Positions 17,421 through 26,159 of a stretch of 64,000 nt of DNA are shown in pieces. The translations under genes and the position numbers were made by a program. This DNA comes from Parahoeflea alexandrii (lineage in GTDB: Bacteria; Pseudomonadota; Alphaproteobacteria; Rhizobiales; Rhizobiaceae). The stretch lies in contig NZ_JAPWHB010000006.1 of assembly GCF_027214025.1 (NCBI RefSeq), positions 186,001 through 250,000 on the forward strand. The letters run 5' to 3'. The notes under the pieces are model-generated. The model made no database searches and was not told the DNA's origin. It saw only the letters and a program-made list of their open reading frames with translations. Numbering within the stretch: the stretch's first letter is position 1; every line of letters starts with the position of its first letter.

Positions 17421-18098
17421 TTACAGCGTGATGGCCAGTGCGATCGCAACCCTCAGGTCTGCGATCCCCGAACCTTTTTCCGAAGACGTCGCAATGATCT
17501 CCGGATAGGCAGCCGGCCGGCGCTTCAGCGCGGCCACGGTCTCCGACATCAGCCGCGGCACGCCCGCTTCCTTGATCTTGTCGGTCTTGGTCAGCACCAC
17601 CTGGTAGGACATCGCAGCCTTGTCCAGCAGGTCCATGACGTCTTCGTCATTCTTCTTGATGCCGTGCCGGCTGTCGATCAGCAGATAGACCCGCTTCAGC
17701 GTCGAGCGCCCGCGCATGTAGTCGAACACCAGCTTGGTCCACAGATCGACCTGGTCCTTCGGCGCCTTGGCATAGCCGTAACCCGGCATGTCGACCAGCG
17801 CCATCGGCGGCAGATCGCCTTCGTCGCCTGAATAACCCGACGGCACGAAATAGTTCAGTTCCTGGGTTCGTCCCGGCGTGTTCGAGGTCCGCGCCAGGCC
17901 ATGGGATCCGACAAGCGCGTTGATCAGCGAGGATTTGCCGACATTCGAGCGGCCGGCAAAGGCGATTTCCGGCGGCCCTTCCGGTGGCAGGAACTTCAAC
18001 GACGGCACACCGCGGATAAACACCCACGGCTTGGAAAACAGCGCCGCCGCCAGTTCCTTGGCGGCCTGCTCGGCCGGATCCGCGGACAGTTGGGTCAT
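17421..18098 (-). CDS. engB: Ribosome biogenesis GTPase EngB (YihA/YsxC)
   Basis: Essential GTPase of the TrmE-Era-EngA-YihA class involved in large ribosomal subunit assembly and cell division. The 225-residue protein has G1 [17 protein letters not shown]2 S-N-T-P-G-R-T, G3 [12 protein letters not shown]4 T-K-T-D-K and G5 [10 protein letters not shown]. It follows yidC by 22 bases in the conserved alphaproteobacterial order rpmH-rnpA-yidC-engB. Confidence 0.95.
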   Translation of the reverse strand: MTQLSADPAEQAAKELAAALFSKPWVFIRGVPSLKFLPPEGPPEIAFAGRSNVGKSSLINALVGSHGLARTSNTPGRTQELNYFVPSGYSGDEGDLPPMALVDMPGYGYAKAPKDQVDLWTKLVFDYMRGRSTLKRVYLLIDSRHGIKKNDEDVMDLLDKAAMSYQVVLTKTDKIKEAGVPRLMSETVAALKRRPAAYPEIIATSSEKGSGIADLRVAIALAITL

Positions 18099-18120
18099 TG
18101 TGCCGCCTCCAGTTTGCCGG

Positions 18121-19941
18121 TCAGGTTTTCTTGGCTTTGGGCTTGAACAGGGCTGCGAGATTGTCCCACAACTCGATCTTCGCGCCCTGGCGTTTCATGA
18201 TCACGCCCTGCTGGAGTACCGAAAGCGTGTTGTTCCAGGCCCAGTAGATCACCAGACCGGCCGGGAAGGTCGCCAGCATGAAGGTGAAGACAACCGGCAT
18301 CCAGGTGAAGATCATCGCCTGGGTCGGGTCCGGAGGGGTCGGGTTCATGCGCATCTGGATGAACATGGTGATGCCCATGATCAACGGCCAGACGCCGATC
18401 ATCAGGAATGAAGGCACGTCATAGGGCAACAGGCCGAACAGGTTGAAAAGCGAGGTCGGATCCGGCGCCGAAAGGTCCTGGATCCAGCCGAAGAACGGCG
18501 CGTGGCGCATTTCGATGGTGATGTAGAGCACCTTGTAGAGCGAGAAGAACACCGGGATCTGCAACAGCACCGGCCAGCAGCCGGCCACAGGGTTGATCTT
18601 CTCTTTCTTGTAGAGTTCCATCATGCCCTGCTGCAGCGCCATCTTGTCGTCGCCATGCTTGGCCTTAAGCTCCTCAAGCTTGGGCTGCACCTTCTTCATG
18701 TTGGCCATCGACACGTAGGACTTGTTGGCCAGCGGGAAGAAGATCAGCTTGACGATCACGGTGGTGACCAGGATCGAAACACCGAAATTGCCGAACATCT
18801 TGTAGAGATAGTCGATCAGCCAGAACATCGGCTTGGTCAGGAAGTAGAACCATCCCCAGTCGATCATTAGGTCGAAATTGAGAATGTTGTACTGATCCTT
18901 GTATTCGCCAATGACCGGAACTTCCTTGGCGCCGGCAAACACCAGGGTCTTGGATGTCACGCTGCCGCCCGGCGCGATCGCCATTGCGTCGGTCTTGAAG
19001 TCGGACTGGTAGCGCGCCCGGCCATCGGTGAAATGGGCAAAGCGGGTCTCAAAGCCCGCGCCCTGTGGCGGCACAAGCGCGGCAGCCCAGTATTTGTCGG
19101 TAATTCCCATCCAGCCCGCGGTCGCCTTGGCGACGCTGATGACGGGAGTGTCCTCGACATCGGAGTAATCGACCTCCTGCAGGCCGTCCTCGCCGATCAC
19201 ACCGATCAGTCCTTCGTGCAGCACGTAGATGCCCTGGGTCTTGGGCTTGAAGAACCGGGTAACGCGGCCGTAGCCGGCGACGGATGCGGCCGCGTCGCCG
19301 GAATTGGCGATCGTGTCCTCGAAGCTGAACATGTAATGCTCATCAACGGAGATGACGCGGGTGAAGATCAGGCCCTGGCCATTGTCGAAGGTCAGCGTGA
19401 CCGGAGTTGTTGGAGTGAGGGTCTGGCCCGGGGCGGCAGTCCAGACGGTGTTGGGGCCGGGAGCCGGGCCGGATTGCGCATCGGCGATGAAACCGACTTC
19501 CGCGAAATAACCATTGGCCATTGCCGCGGGGCTGAACAACGTGATGTTGGCGCTCGCCGGGTCTATGGTCTCGCGATATTCCTTCAGGAGGAGGTCGTCG
19601 ATGCGAGCGCCGGAAAGATTGATGGACCCGGAAAGCGACGGGGTATCGATGGTGATCCGGCCAGTCTGGGCGACGGCGTCTTCGCGCGAAAGGCTGCCCG
19701 CCGGCGCAACGGCAGCGCCGGGAAGCGCCGAATCGCCGCCGGGCGCCGATCCACTCACCGCGCCTGGAGCCGCGGCATCGCCGGTCGCGGCCGCAGGCGC
19801 CTGCGCAGCCTGCTGGGCCTGCAGTGCTTCGGCGGCCACGCGTTCCCGCTCGATCTTCGGGCTGACATAGAGGAATTGCCAGGCGACAAGCACAAGCACC
19901 GACAAGAGAATTGCGACGAAATAATTGCGATTGTTTTCCAT
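18121..19941 (-). CDS. yidC: Membrane protein insertase YidC
   Basis: Inserts and folds inner-membrane proteins, alone or with Sec. The 606-residue protein is the Gram-negative long form: N-terminal transmembrane anchor ([21 protein letters not shown] minus ends), an A/G/P-rich linker, a large periplasmic beta-super-sandwich P1 domain (roughly residues 80-350), then the conserved five-helix insertase domain containing [40 protein letters not shown] and a C-terminal basic tail (KPKAKKT). ATG 19941 is preferred; a GTG directly before it is also possible. It starts within a few bases of the rnpA stop. Confidence 0.96.
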   Translation of the reverse strand: MENNRNYFVAILLSVLVLVAWQFLYVSPKIERERVAAEALQAQQAAQAPAAATGDAAAPGAVSGSAPGGDSALPGAAVAPAGSLSREDAVAQTGRITIDTPSLSGSINLSGARIDDLLLKEYRETIDPASANITLFSPAAMANGYFAEVGFIADAQSGPAPGPNTVWTAAPGQTLTPTTPVTLTFDNGQGLIFTRVISVDEHYMFSFEDTIANSGDAAASVAGYGRVTRFFKPKTQGIYVLHEGLIGVIGEDGLQEVDYSDVEDTPVISVAKATAGWMGITDKYWAAALVPPQGAGFETRFAHFTDGRARYQSDFKTDAMAIAPGGSVTSKTLVFAGAKEVPVIGEYKDQYNILNFDLMIDWGWFYFLTKPMFWLIDYLYKMFGNFGVSILVTTVIVKLIFFPLANKSYVSMANMKKVQPKLEELKAKHGDDKMALQQGMMELYKKEKINPVAGCWPVLLQIPVFFSLYKVLYITIEMRHAPFFGWIQDLSAPDPTSLFNLFGLLPYDVPSFLMIGVWPLIMGITMFIQMRMNPTPPDPTQAMIFTWMPVVFTFMLATFPAGLVIYWAWNNTLSVLQQGVIMKRQGAKIELWDNLAALFKPKAKKT

Positions 19942-19944
19942 CAC

Positions 19945-20388
19945 TCAATCCTGATGTTCAGGCGCCGATTGCCTGGTGTTCTGGTGTTGTCCGGTGCGCC
20001 GATCGGTCTCGGGACGCGTGTGTTGGGGCCGTTTCTGTCTGTCGGCATCTTTCACCCGCTCGGTGAGCGCGGCGATCAGTCCGTCAAACGGCGCGCTCAG
20101 CGTATCCCTGCGCGCGACCACCACATAGTCATGTCCGGGCTTGAATGGAACCCCTGCCATTTGACGCACGACTTCCCTGAGGCGTCGGCGCATCCGGTTG
20201 CGCTCGACCGAATTTCCCTGCTTTTTCGTCACCGTGAAGCCGATGCGCGGGGCCTGGTCGGGTTCGCCCCGGTCGAGGGTTTCGAGTAAGAAATATGGTC
20301 CGCGCAGACGTTTTCCCTTCTGCACGGCGAGGAAATCCGGCCGGTTTTTAAGCCGCCCGGGTTTCTTGATGGTATCGTCCTGTGCCAC
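19945..20388 (-). CDS. rnpA: Ribonuclease P protein component RnpA
   Basis: Protein subunit of RNase P, which matures tRNA 5' ends. The 147-residue protein has [46 protein letters not shown] (the RNR signature) and the C-terminal [20 protein letters not shown] strand-helix, then a hydrophilic tail of about 35 residues ([20 protein letters not shown]) longer than in E. coli but common in alphaproteobacteria. The start is the GTG at 20388, 34 bases after rpmH; there is no in-frame ATG before the core. Confidence 0.94.
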   Translation of the reverse strand: MAQDDTIKKPGRLKNRPDFLAVQKGKRLRGPYFLLETLDRGEPDQAPRIGFTVTKKQGNSVERNRMRRRLREVVRQMAGVPFKPGHDYVVVARRDTLSAPFDGLIAALTERVKDADRQKRPQHTRPETDRRTGQHQNTRQSAPEHQD

Positions 20389-20422
20389 GCGATCGTAGTC
20401 CTTCGCGGGCCGTCGTCAGCGC

Positions 20423-20560
20423 TTAAGCCGACAAACGATTGCGCCCGCGGGCGCGGCGAGCCTGGATGACCTTGCGGCCGCCCTTGGTAGCCATACGTGC
20501 ACGGAAGCCGTGACGCCGCTTGCGAACAAGCTTGGATGGTTGGTAAGTACGCTTTGGCAT
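20423..20560 (-). CDS. rpmH: Ribosomal protein bL34 (45 aa)
   Basis: Large-subunit ribosomal protein. Translating the minus strand from ATG 20560 gives [20 protein letters not shown], continuing [12 protein letters not shown] and ending G-R-N-R-L-S-A at a TAA, a perfect bL34. It is first in the rpmH-rnpA-yidC-engB operon, and a good promoter lies about 107 bases upstream. Confidence 0.98.
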   Translation of the reverse strand: MPKRTYQPSKLVRKRRHGFRARMATKGGRKVIQARRARGRNRLSA

Positions 20561-20666
20561 TTATTTTAATACCGCGGTGTGCGGCCCTTCTTGGAACATC
20601 TTGGTTTGGGTGTTCAGTCCGTCAAAACACACTCCCGGAAACCGGAAGCTTCCACGGACGAGCGGC

Positions 20667-20695
20667 TTATAGGCGCGATCCCGGTCAAAAGTCAA
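20667..20695 (-). promoter_or_regulatory. Promoter of the rpmH operon
   Basis: On the minus strand: TTGACT (20695-20690), 17-base spacer, CTATAA (20672-20667), close to the alphaproteobacterial housekeeping consensus. It implies a 5' leader of about 100 bases before rpmH. The rest of the 361-base interval to the DUF547 gene (20561-20921) must hold that gene's own promoter; no other gene is seen. Confidence 0.65.
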
Positions 20696-20921
20696 TGAGC
20701 CAGACTGCCTCGCCTTGAGCCGGATCAGCGGTCGGCGCGCGGCCGGGGCCCTGCTTTGCCAGGCTCCTTTGCCCCACTCAAACGGCCCGGAACGGGAAAG
20801 TCCGGTCACGTCCGTTCACAAGCCGGTGACATCGCCTGCGCGACGGTTGCCGCGAGCGCCGCCCTGCGCCAATTCCTGGTTCGACAGGCAAAGACACATC
20901 GAGCCGAGGATAGCAGAAGCC

Positions 20922-21731
20922 ATGAAATTTGACCGCCGTACCCTTGTCGCCGGATCCTTCGGCTTTGCAGCCGCAACAGCGCTCCGGCCTCTGCCCGCAG
21001 TCGCCGCCTTGAGCAGCTTTCGTCCCAAGGGCGGGGCCGGCTTCGATCATTCCGCCTATGACGCGCTTCTCAAGGCTCATGTCAGGCCGGACGCCGAGGG
21101 CTACAACAGGGTCGATTATCGCGGCGTGAAGGCAAATCTGGGGTCGCTGCGCGCCTACATTGCCTCCCTTGAAGCAGCCGATCCGGTCTCGTTGTCGCGC
21201 AACGAGGCCCACGCCTACTGGATCAACCTCTACAACGCCAGGACACTTGAGGTCGTGGCCGAAGCCTATCCGGTGACTTCGATCAAGAAGATCAATCTTG
21301 GAGGCTCCTTCCTGTTTGGCGCCGGCCCGTGGAAAGCGAAGATCATGCGCGTCAACGGCACCGAGCTGTCGCTTGACGATGTCGAGCACGAGATCGTCCG
21401 CGCCCTTTTCAAGGACCCGATGTCCCATTACGGGCTCAACTGCGCCTCCTATTCCTGCCCCAATCTCGCCGCCCGCGCCTTCACCGGCGCCAATGTCGAC
21501 GCCCTTCTCCGCCAGAACGGCGTCGAATATGTCCACCATCCTCGCGGCGTCAAAGTGGAGAACGGCCGCATCACCGCCTCGACGATCTATTCCTGGTATG
21601 CCGGTGATTTCGGCGGCAAGGGCAGGCTCAAGGACCACTGGATGTCGCTTGCCGAACCTGGCAAGGCTGGGCGGATCGCCTCCGCTTCGATTTCAGGTTA
21701 TGAATACGACTGGAGCATCAACGCGCTCTAA
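20922..21731 (+). CDS. DUF547 protein with Tat signal
   Basis: A 269-residue probably periplasmic protein. ATG 20922 (GCCGAGGA upstream) begins a twin-arginine signal (F-D-R-R-T-L-V-A-G-S, hydrophobic stretch, cleavage near A-V-A). The DUF547 core includes NRVDYRGVKANLGSLRAYIA, NEAHAYWINLYNARTLEVVA and DPMSHYGLNCASYSCPNLAA with conserved Cys residues. Family members are thought to be thioredoxin- or peptidase-related, but no activity is established. Alone in its transcription unit. Confidence 0.82.
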   Translation: MKFDRRTLVAGSFGFAAATALRPLPAVAALSSFRPKGGAGFDHSAYDALLKAHVRPDAEGYNRVDYRGVKANLGSLRAYIASLEAADPVSLSRNEAHAYWINLYNARTLEVVAEAYPVTSIKKINLGGSFLFGAGPWKAKIMRVNGTELSLDDVEHEIVRALFKDPMSHYGLNCASYSCPNLAARAFTGANVDALLRQNGVEYVHHPRGVKVENGRITASTIYSWYAGDFGGKGRLKDHWMSLAEPGKAGRIASASISGYEYDWSINAL

Positions 21732-21934
21732 TGCATGTCGCGCTCAACTGGATGCGCGGCTGTAGGGCTGATGACACCGTCCTCACGCCGCCGTGAGCTT
21801 TGTGTACTCGGGGTTCACGCGAGTTTGGGAAATAGCGAGGGATTGTCATTGGCGTCGGGAGGCGCATCCTTCTATTCATTCTTCGGAGCGATACTGCGGC
21901 GGCCGAACGGCTGCAACCAATCTGGAGATCCGGC

Positions 21935-22714
21935 ATGACCTCGCAATTCCCGACAGGGCAGATGGAAAAAGCCATGGCATGCAATGCGGAGCAGGACCCA
22001 GACGCGGGCAGGAAACCGGCGTGGCGGCGCTATCTGCCGCTGGCGATCATTGCCACCGGTCTGGCGGCCGCCTATGCGGCGGGCCTTCAGGACTACATTT
22101 CGCTTACGGTTCTGGCCGAGCATCGCGATACGCTCAAGCAATTCGTCGCCGAGCACCGTGTTGCTTCGGCCCTGGGCTATTTCGTGCTCTATGCACTGGC
22201 CGTCGCCTTTGCCTTTCCCGCGGCCTCGATCCTGACGATCTTCGCGGGCTTCGTGTTCGGATGGTTCATCGCCGGCACCCTGACGGTCTTTGCCGCCACC
22301 ACCGGCGCCGCCGCCATCTTCCTTGCCGCGAGGTCCGCCTTTGGCGATGTGCTGCGCAGGCGCGCCGGACCCTTCGCCGCCAGGCTCGCCGACGGTTTTT
22401 CAAAGGATGCGTTCAGCTATCTGCTGGTCTTGCGCCTGGCCCCGGTATTTCCGTTCTTCATCATCAACATCGCACCGGCCTTTTTCGACATCAGGCTGCG
22501 CACCTATGTCGCCGCGACCTTCCTCGGCATCATCCCCGGTACCTTTGCTTACACATGGCTGGGGCAGGGGCTGGACAGCGTCATTGTCGCTGCCGCCGGG
22601 CGCGAGATCTCGATTTCAGACCTTGTGACGCCCGAGATCACCATCGCATTTCTGGGACTTGCAATCGTCGCGGCAATCCCCACCATAGTGCGCAAGTTTC
22701 GCGCGCGATCCTGA
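21935..22714 (+). CDS. TVP38/TMEM64 (VTT-domain, DedA superfamily) membrane protein
   Basis: A 259-residue inner-membrane protein with the VTT/SNARE-associated domain. Helices include RYLPLAIIATGLAAAYAAG and SALGYFVLYALAVAFAFPAA; the signature F-A-G-F-V-F-G-W-F and the re-entrant-loop segment LRLAPVFPFFIINIAPAFF are as in TMEM64/YdjX-like proteins. Members are linked to lipid scrambling or transport in general. It is followed at 52 bases by an FAD disulfide oxidoreductase; the two families are often paired or fused in bacteria, so a joint function is plausible. Confidence 0.85.
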   Translation: MTSQFPTGQMEKAMACNAEQDPDAGRKPAWRRYLPLAIIATGLAAAYAAGLQDYISLTVLAEHRDTLKQFVAEHRVASALGYFVLYALAVAFAFPAASILTIFAGFVFGWFIAGTLTVFAATTGAAAIFLAARSAFGDVLRRRAGPFAARLADGFSKDAFSYLLVLRLAPVFPFFIINIAPAFFDIRLRTYVAATFLGIIPGTFAYTWLGQGLDSVIVAAAGREISISDLVTPEITIAFLGLAIVAAIPTIVRKFRARS

Positions 22715-22766
22715 AAAGAACCGGAATCATCGCCCGCCAGCGGTCAAAGCATACGGAAGACAGCCC

Positions 22767-24197
22767 ATGAGCAGCCCATTGACACCTGATATCTGCATCA
22801 TTGGCGGGGGCTCCGGCGGGCTCTCGGTCGCCGCCGCCGCCGCCGCCTTCGGCGTCGATGTGGTGCTTGTCGAAAAGGGCAAGATGGGTGGAGACTGCCT
22901 CAATTACGGCTGTGTGCCGTCCAAGGCGATGATCGCCGCCGGAAAACACGCCCATGCCATTGCCGAAGCGCCTGAATTCGGTGTGACGGCGGGCGAGGCC
23001 AAGGTCAATTTCCGCAAGGTCCGTGATCACGTCCATTCGGTGATCGGTGCTATCGCCCCCAACGATTCCGTTGAACGGTTCCGCGCCATGGGCGTCAACG
23101 TGATCGAGGCCGAGGCCCGCTTTGTCGACAAGTCCACGCTGATGGCCGGCGGCACCGAGATCCGCGCCCGGCGTTATGTCATTGCCACCGGATCTTCGGC
23201 CTTCGTGCCGCCGATTCCGGGCCTGGATACGGTCGATTACCTGACCAATGAAACCCTGTTCGAGCGCACCCGCGCGCCCAGGCACCTCATCGTCATCGGC
23301 GGTGGTCCGATCGGCATGGAAATGGCGCAGGCGCACCGCAGGCTTGGCGCCGAGGTCACCGTGGTCGAGGGTATGAAGGCGCTCGGCAAGGACGATCCGG
23401 AGCTCGCCGCGATCGTGCTCGAGAACATCCGGGCCGAAGGCGTGACCATTCACGAGGGCTCGAAGGTGACCTCGGTCGAAAAGCGCGGCAAAACCGGCAT
23501 CCGGGTCAATTATGAAACCCAGTCCGGTGAAGGCTTCGTCGACGGCACCGATCTGCTGGTTGCCGTCGGCCGCCTCGCCAATGTCGAGGGGCTGGGGCTC
23601 GATGCCGCCGGTGTCGAGCATGACCGCCGCGGCATCAAGGTCGGCGCCAATCTCAGATCAAGCAACAAGCGCATCTATGCCATCGGCGATGTCGCCGGCG
23701 GGCTGCAATTCACCCATGTCGCGGGCTACCATGCCGGTCTCGTGGTGCAGCAGATCCTGTTCCGTGTGCCTGCCAGGGAAAACCGCGACATCATTCCCTG
23801 GGTGACCTACACCGATCCCGAACTCGCCCATGTCGGACTGACCGAGGAAGAGGCGGCGAAGCGGCATGGCGGCAGGATCTCGATCCTGCGCTGGCCCTAC
23901 GCCGAAAACGACCGCGCCCAGGCCGAGCGCAAGACCACCGGGCTGATCAAGCTGGTGGTCGACCGCAAGGCCCGCATTCTCGGCGTCTCCATCGCCGGCG
24001 CTGGGGCCGGCGAAATGATCAACATGTGGGCGCTGGCCGTCACCAACCAGATGACGCTCAAGGATGTGCGCGGCTATGTTCCGCCCTATCCGACGATGGC
24101 TGAGATTGGAAAACGCGCTGCGGTTTCCTATTATACACCTTTGACCCGCAAGCCGCTTGTGCGCTGGCTCGTGCGCTTTTTGAGGCGGTTCGGCTAA
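22767..24197 (+). CDS. FAD-dependent pyridine nucleotide-disulfide oxidoreductase
   Basis: A 476-residue flavoprotein of the dihydrolipoamide dehydrogenase / mercuric reductase superfamily. N-terminal FAD motif IIGGGSGGLSVAAAAAAFG, redox-active disulfide C44/C49 in G-G-D-C-L-N-Y-G-C-V-P-S, NAD(P) motif IVIGGGPIGMEMAQAHRRLG, second FAD motif R-I-Y-A-I-G-D-V-A-G. The C-terminal dimer interface, where glutathione reductase and Lpd have H-x-H-P-T-x-x-E, reads Y-V-P-P-Y-P-T-M-A-E (437-446): the catalytic-base His is replaced by Tyr441 while the Glu remains. It is therefore unlikely to be a normal Lpd and more like uncharacterised partners of TVP38 proteins. The next gene starts 26 bases downstream. 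Confidence 0.88.
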   Translation: MSSPLTPDICIIGGGSGGLSVAAAAAAFGVDVVLVEKGKMGGDCLNYGCVPSKAMIAAGKHAHAIAEAPEFGVTAGEAKVNFRKVRDHVHSVIGAIAPNDSVERFRAMGVNVIEAEARFVDKSTLMAGGTEIRARRYVIATGSSAFVPPIPGLDTVDYLTNETLFERTRAPRHLIVIGGGPIGMEMAQAHRRLGAEVTVVEGMKALGKDDPELAAIVLENIRAEGVTIHEGSKVTSVEKRGKTGIRVNYETQSGEGFVDGTDLLVAVGRLANVEGLGLDAAGVEHDRRGIKVGANLRSSNKRIYAIGDVAGGLQFTHVAGYHAGLVVQQILFRVPARENRDIIPWVTYTDPELAHVGLTEEEAAKRHGGRISILRWPYAENDRAQAERKTTGLIKLVVDRKARILGVSIAGAGAGEMINMWALAVTNQMTLKDVRGYVPPYPTMAEIGKRAAVSYYTPLTRKPLVRWLVRFLRRFG

Positions 24198-24223
24198 GGG
24201 ATATCGAGATCAGGGGCAGGAAC

Positions 24224-25702
24224 ATGGCGGACACCGATCCATCGCAAACCGATCCGGCCTGCGCCGTGCATGTCCGCCGCGGTATGAGTCTTTCCTCGCG
24301 GCTGTTGTGGCTGACCATCCTGTTCGTGATGATCGCCGAAGTGCTGATCTTCGTGCCGTCGGTGGCCAACACCAGGGTCCGCTGGCTGCAGGACCGGCTC
24401 AACACCGCCGCCGCCGCCGCCGTTGTCATTGACGGCGTCAACGAGATGGAACTGCCCCAGTCGATCCAGAACGACGCCCTGATGGCCACCGGCACCAAGG
24501 CCATCGTGCTGCACAAGGCCGGCTCTGCGCGCATGATCGCCAGCGCCGACATGCCTCCGGTCGTCACCCATTATTACGATCTCTCGGCTGTCACGCCGCT
24601 CAGTGCGGTACGCGACGCTTTCGACACCATACTGTTTGGCGGCGACCGGGTGATCCGCGTCGAGGGGCTGGTCGCCGACGACCCGGGCATGATCATCGAG
24701 CTGGTGCTCGAGGATACGCAGCTGCGTCATGCCATGCTGATTTACGGGCGCAACGTGTTCCTGCTGTCGGTGCTGATCTCGCTGATCACCGCGAGCCTTG
24801 TGTTCTTTTCCATCTCCCGCATGCTGATCCGCCCGGTCCACCGGGTGACCGAGAACATGAAGGCCTTCGCCGAGGATCCCGAAAACCCCAGCAAGATCAT
24901 CGTGCCGAGCCCGGCTGTCGATGAGCTGAGCGCCGCCGAAGGTCACCTTGCCGACATGCAGACGCGGCTTCAGCAGACGCTCAAGGAGCAGCGCCATCTG
25001 GCCGATCTCGGTCTCGCCGTTTCCAAGATCAACCACGACATGCGCAACATCCTCACCTCGGCGCAGCTGATGTCCGATCGCCTGGCAATGATCGACGATC
25101 CGATGGTCAAGCGCTTCGCGCCCAAGCTCTTGCGCACCATCGACCGGGCGGTGAGCTATTCCAGCGAGGTTCTGGCCTATGGCAAGGCGCGCGAGGCCAA
25201 GCCGCGCCGCCGTTTCCTCAATTTCGCGGCTCTTGCCCGGGAGGTCACCGAGATCGTCGCCGAGGAAACCGAGGCCGACATCAACTACGTGCTTGATATC
25301 GATGAGGCCCTCGAGATCGAGGCCGACAGCGACCAGCTGTTCCGGGTGATCTACAATCTGGTGCGCAACGCCGTGCAGGCCTTCGCCGCCGATCCGTCGG
25401 ATGACCCGGTGCTTGTCCGCCGCATCACCCTGTCGGCGCGCCGCACCGGTTCGGTGGTGGAGATCCGGGTGACCGACACCGGGCCGGGCCTGCCGGCCAG
25501 GGCGCGCGAGAACCTGTTCCAGCCGTTCCGCGGCTCGGCCCGCTCCGGCGGCACCGGTCTCGGGCTGGCGATTGCCCGCGAGCTGGTGCTTGCCCATGGT
25601 GGCTCGATTGCCCTCGACGAGGCGGTTTCGCAGGGCACGTCCTTCTGCATCGAACTGCCCGATCAGCCGGTGCCGCTCGACGGATATCGCGCAAGGGCCT
25701 GA
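24224..25702 (+). CDS. Membrane sensor histidine kinase (no adjacent response regulator)
   Basis: A 492-residue two-component kinase. Two transmembrane helices (LLWLTILFVMIAEVLIFVPS near residue 25 and VFLLSVLISLITASLVFF near 180) flank a periplasmic domain of about 135 residues. A HAMP-like linker (ISRMLIRPVHRVTENMKAFA) leads to a dimerisation helix with the phosphoacceptor H271 in S-K-I-N-H-D-M-R-N, then an HATPase domain: N box LVRNAVQAF, G1 DTGPGLP, G2 SGGTGLGLAIARELV. No response regulator is adjacent, so the partner is elsewhere. It lies 26 bases after the oxidoreductase and may share its transcript. Confidence 0.92.
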   Translation: MADTDPSQTDPACAVHVRRGMSLSSRLLWLTILFVMIAEVLIFVPSVANTRVRWLQDRLNTAAAAAVVIDGVNEMELPQSIQNDALMATGTKAIVLHKAGSARMIASADMPPVVTHYYDLSAVTPLSAVRDAFDTILFGGDRVIRVEGLVADDPGMIIELVLEDTQLRHAMLIYGRNVFLLSVLISLITASLVFFSISRMLIRPVHRVTENMKAFAEDPENPSKIIVPSPAVDELSAAEGHLADMQTRLQQTLKEQRHLADLGLAVSKINHDMRNILTSAQLMSDRLAMIDDPMVKRFAPKLLRTIDRAVSYSSEVLAYGKAREAKPRRRFLNFAALAREVTEIVAEETEADINYVLDIDEALEIEADSDQLFRVIYNLVRNAVQAFAADPSDDPVLVRRITLSARRTGSVVEIRVTDTGPGLPARARENLFQPFRGSARSGGTGLGLAIARELVLAHGGSIALDEAVSQGTSFCIELPDQPVPLDGYRARA

Positions 25703-25853
25703 GTCCCGCCGGCGGGCCGGAGACGGTCCGCCGGCGGCAGCGGCAGGGTGGCGCGGATGACTGCGTGATGCTCTGGAAGACCACCGGATGCGGGTCCGGT
25801 TTTTGCCGGCCGTGCGACAATTGTGCGACAATCGCTTTTTTCGCCAAATCCGC

Positions 25854-25882
25854 TTGCAATCCCCCGCAGTCCGTTTTAGGAG
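25854..25882 (+). promoter_or_regulatory. Possible promoter of tRNA-Arg
   Basis: TTGCAA (25854-25859), 17-base spacer, TAGGAG (25877-25882); a start near 25889 would give a 26-base leader to the tRNA. The -10 match is weak. Confidence 0.3.
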
Positions 25883-25914
25883 AACGCCTCGCAGGCGAAA
25901 GACACCTGCAGCGC

Positions 25915-25991
25915 GCGCCCGTAGCTCAGCTGGATAGAGCACCAGACTACGAATCTGGGGGTCAGAGGTTCGAATCCTTTCGGGCGCGCCA
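25915..25991 (+). tRNA. tRNA-Arg (anticodon ACG)
   Basis: A 77-base cloverleaf including an encoded CCA. Acceptor stem GCGCCCG (25915-25921) pairs with CGGGCGC (25981-25987), discriminator G then CCA (25989-25991). D arm GCTC/GAGC, anticodon stem CCAGA/TCTGG around loop CTACGAA with anticodon ACG at 25949-25951, T arm AGAGG/CCTTT with TTCGAAT loop (one G-T pair). It reads CGU, and CGC/CGA once A34 is deaminated to inosine. The 168 bases after it contain no gene or strong terminator. Confidence 0.96.
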
Positions 25992-26159
25992 TTTGTTCTG
26001 CATGCATGATGAGCTGCCCGAGATTGGGTAGGCGGCTTCCCTTATCGTCCAGCCATCGACGAGTCCTCCGCTCCGGTCGCCGTGACGGCGTTTGCCCATG
26101 CTTTGTCGAATGCGGCGCGGCCAAACCCATGCTCACGCATTCCGGTGTCGCGGCGTGCT

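Noticed and set aside
25801-25835. Direct repeat of GTGCGACAAT before the tRNA gene
   Set aside because: Only two short copies; no array structure, so not a CRISPR or meaningful repeat. No CRISPR array was found anywhere in the window.
24194-25942. Minus-strand frame of 582 codons opposite the histidine kinase
   Set aside because: Typical antisense frame in G+C-rich DNA; the kinase motifs on the plus strand are unambiguous.
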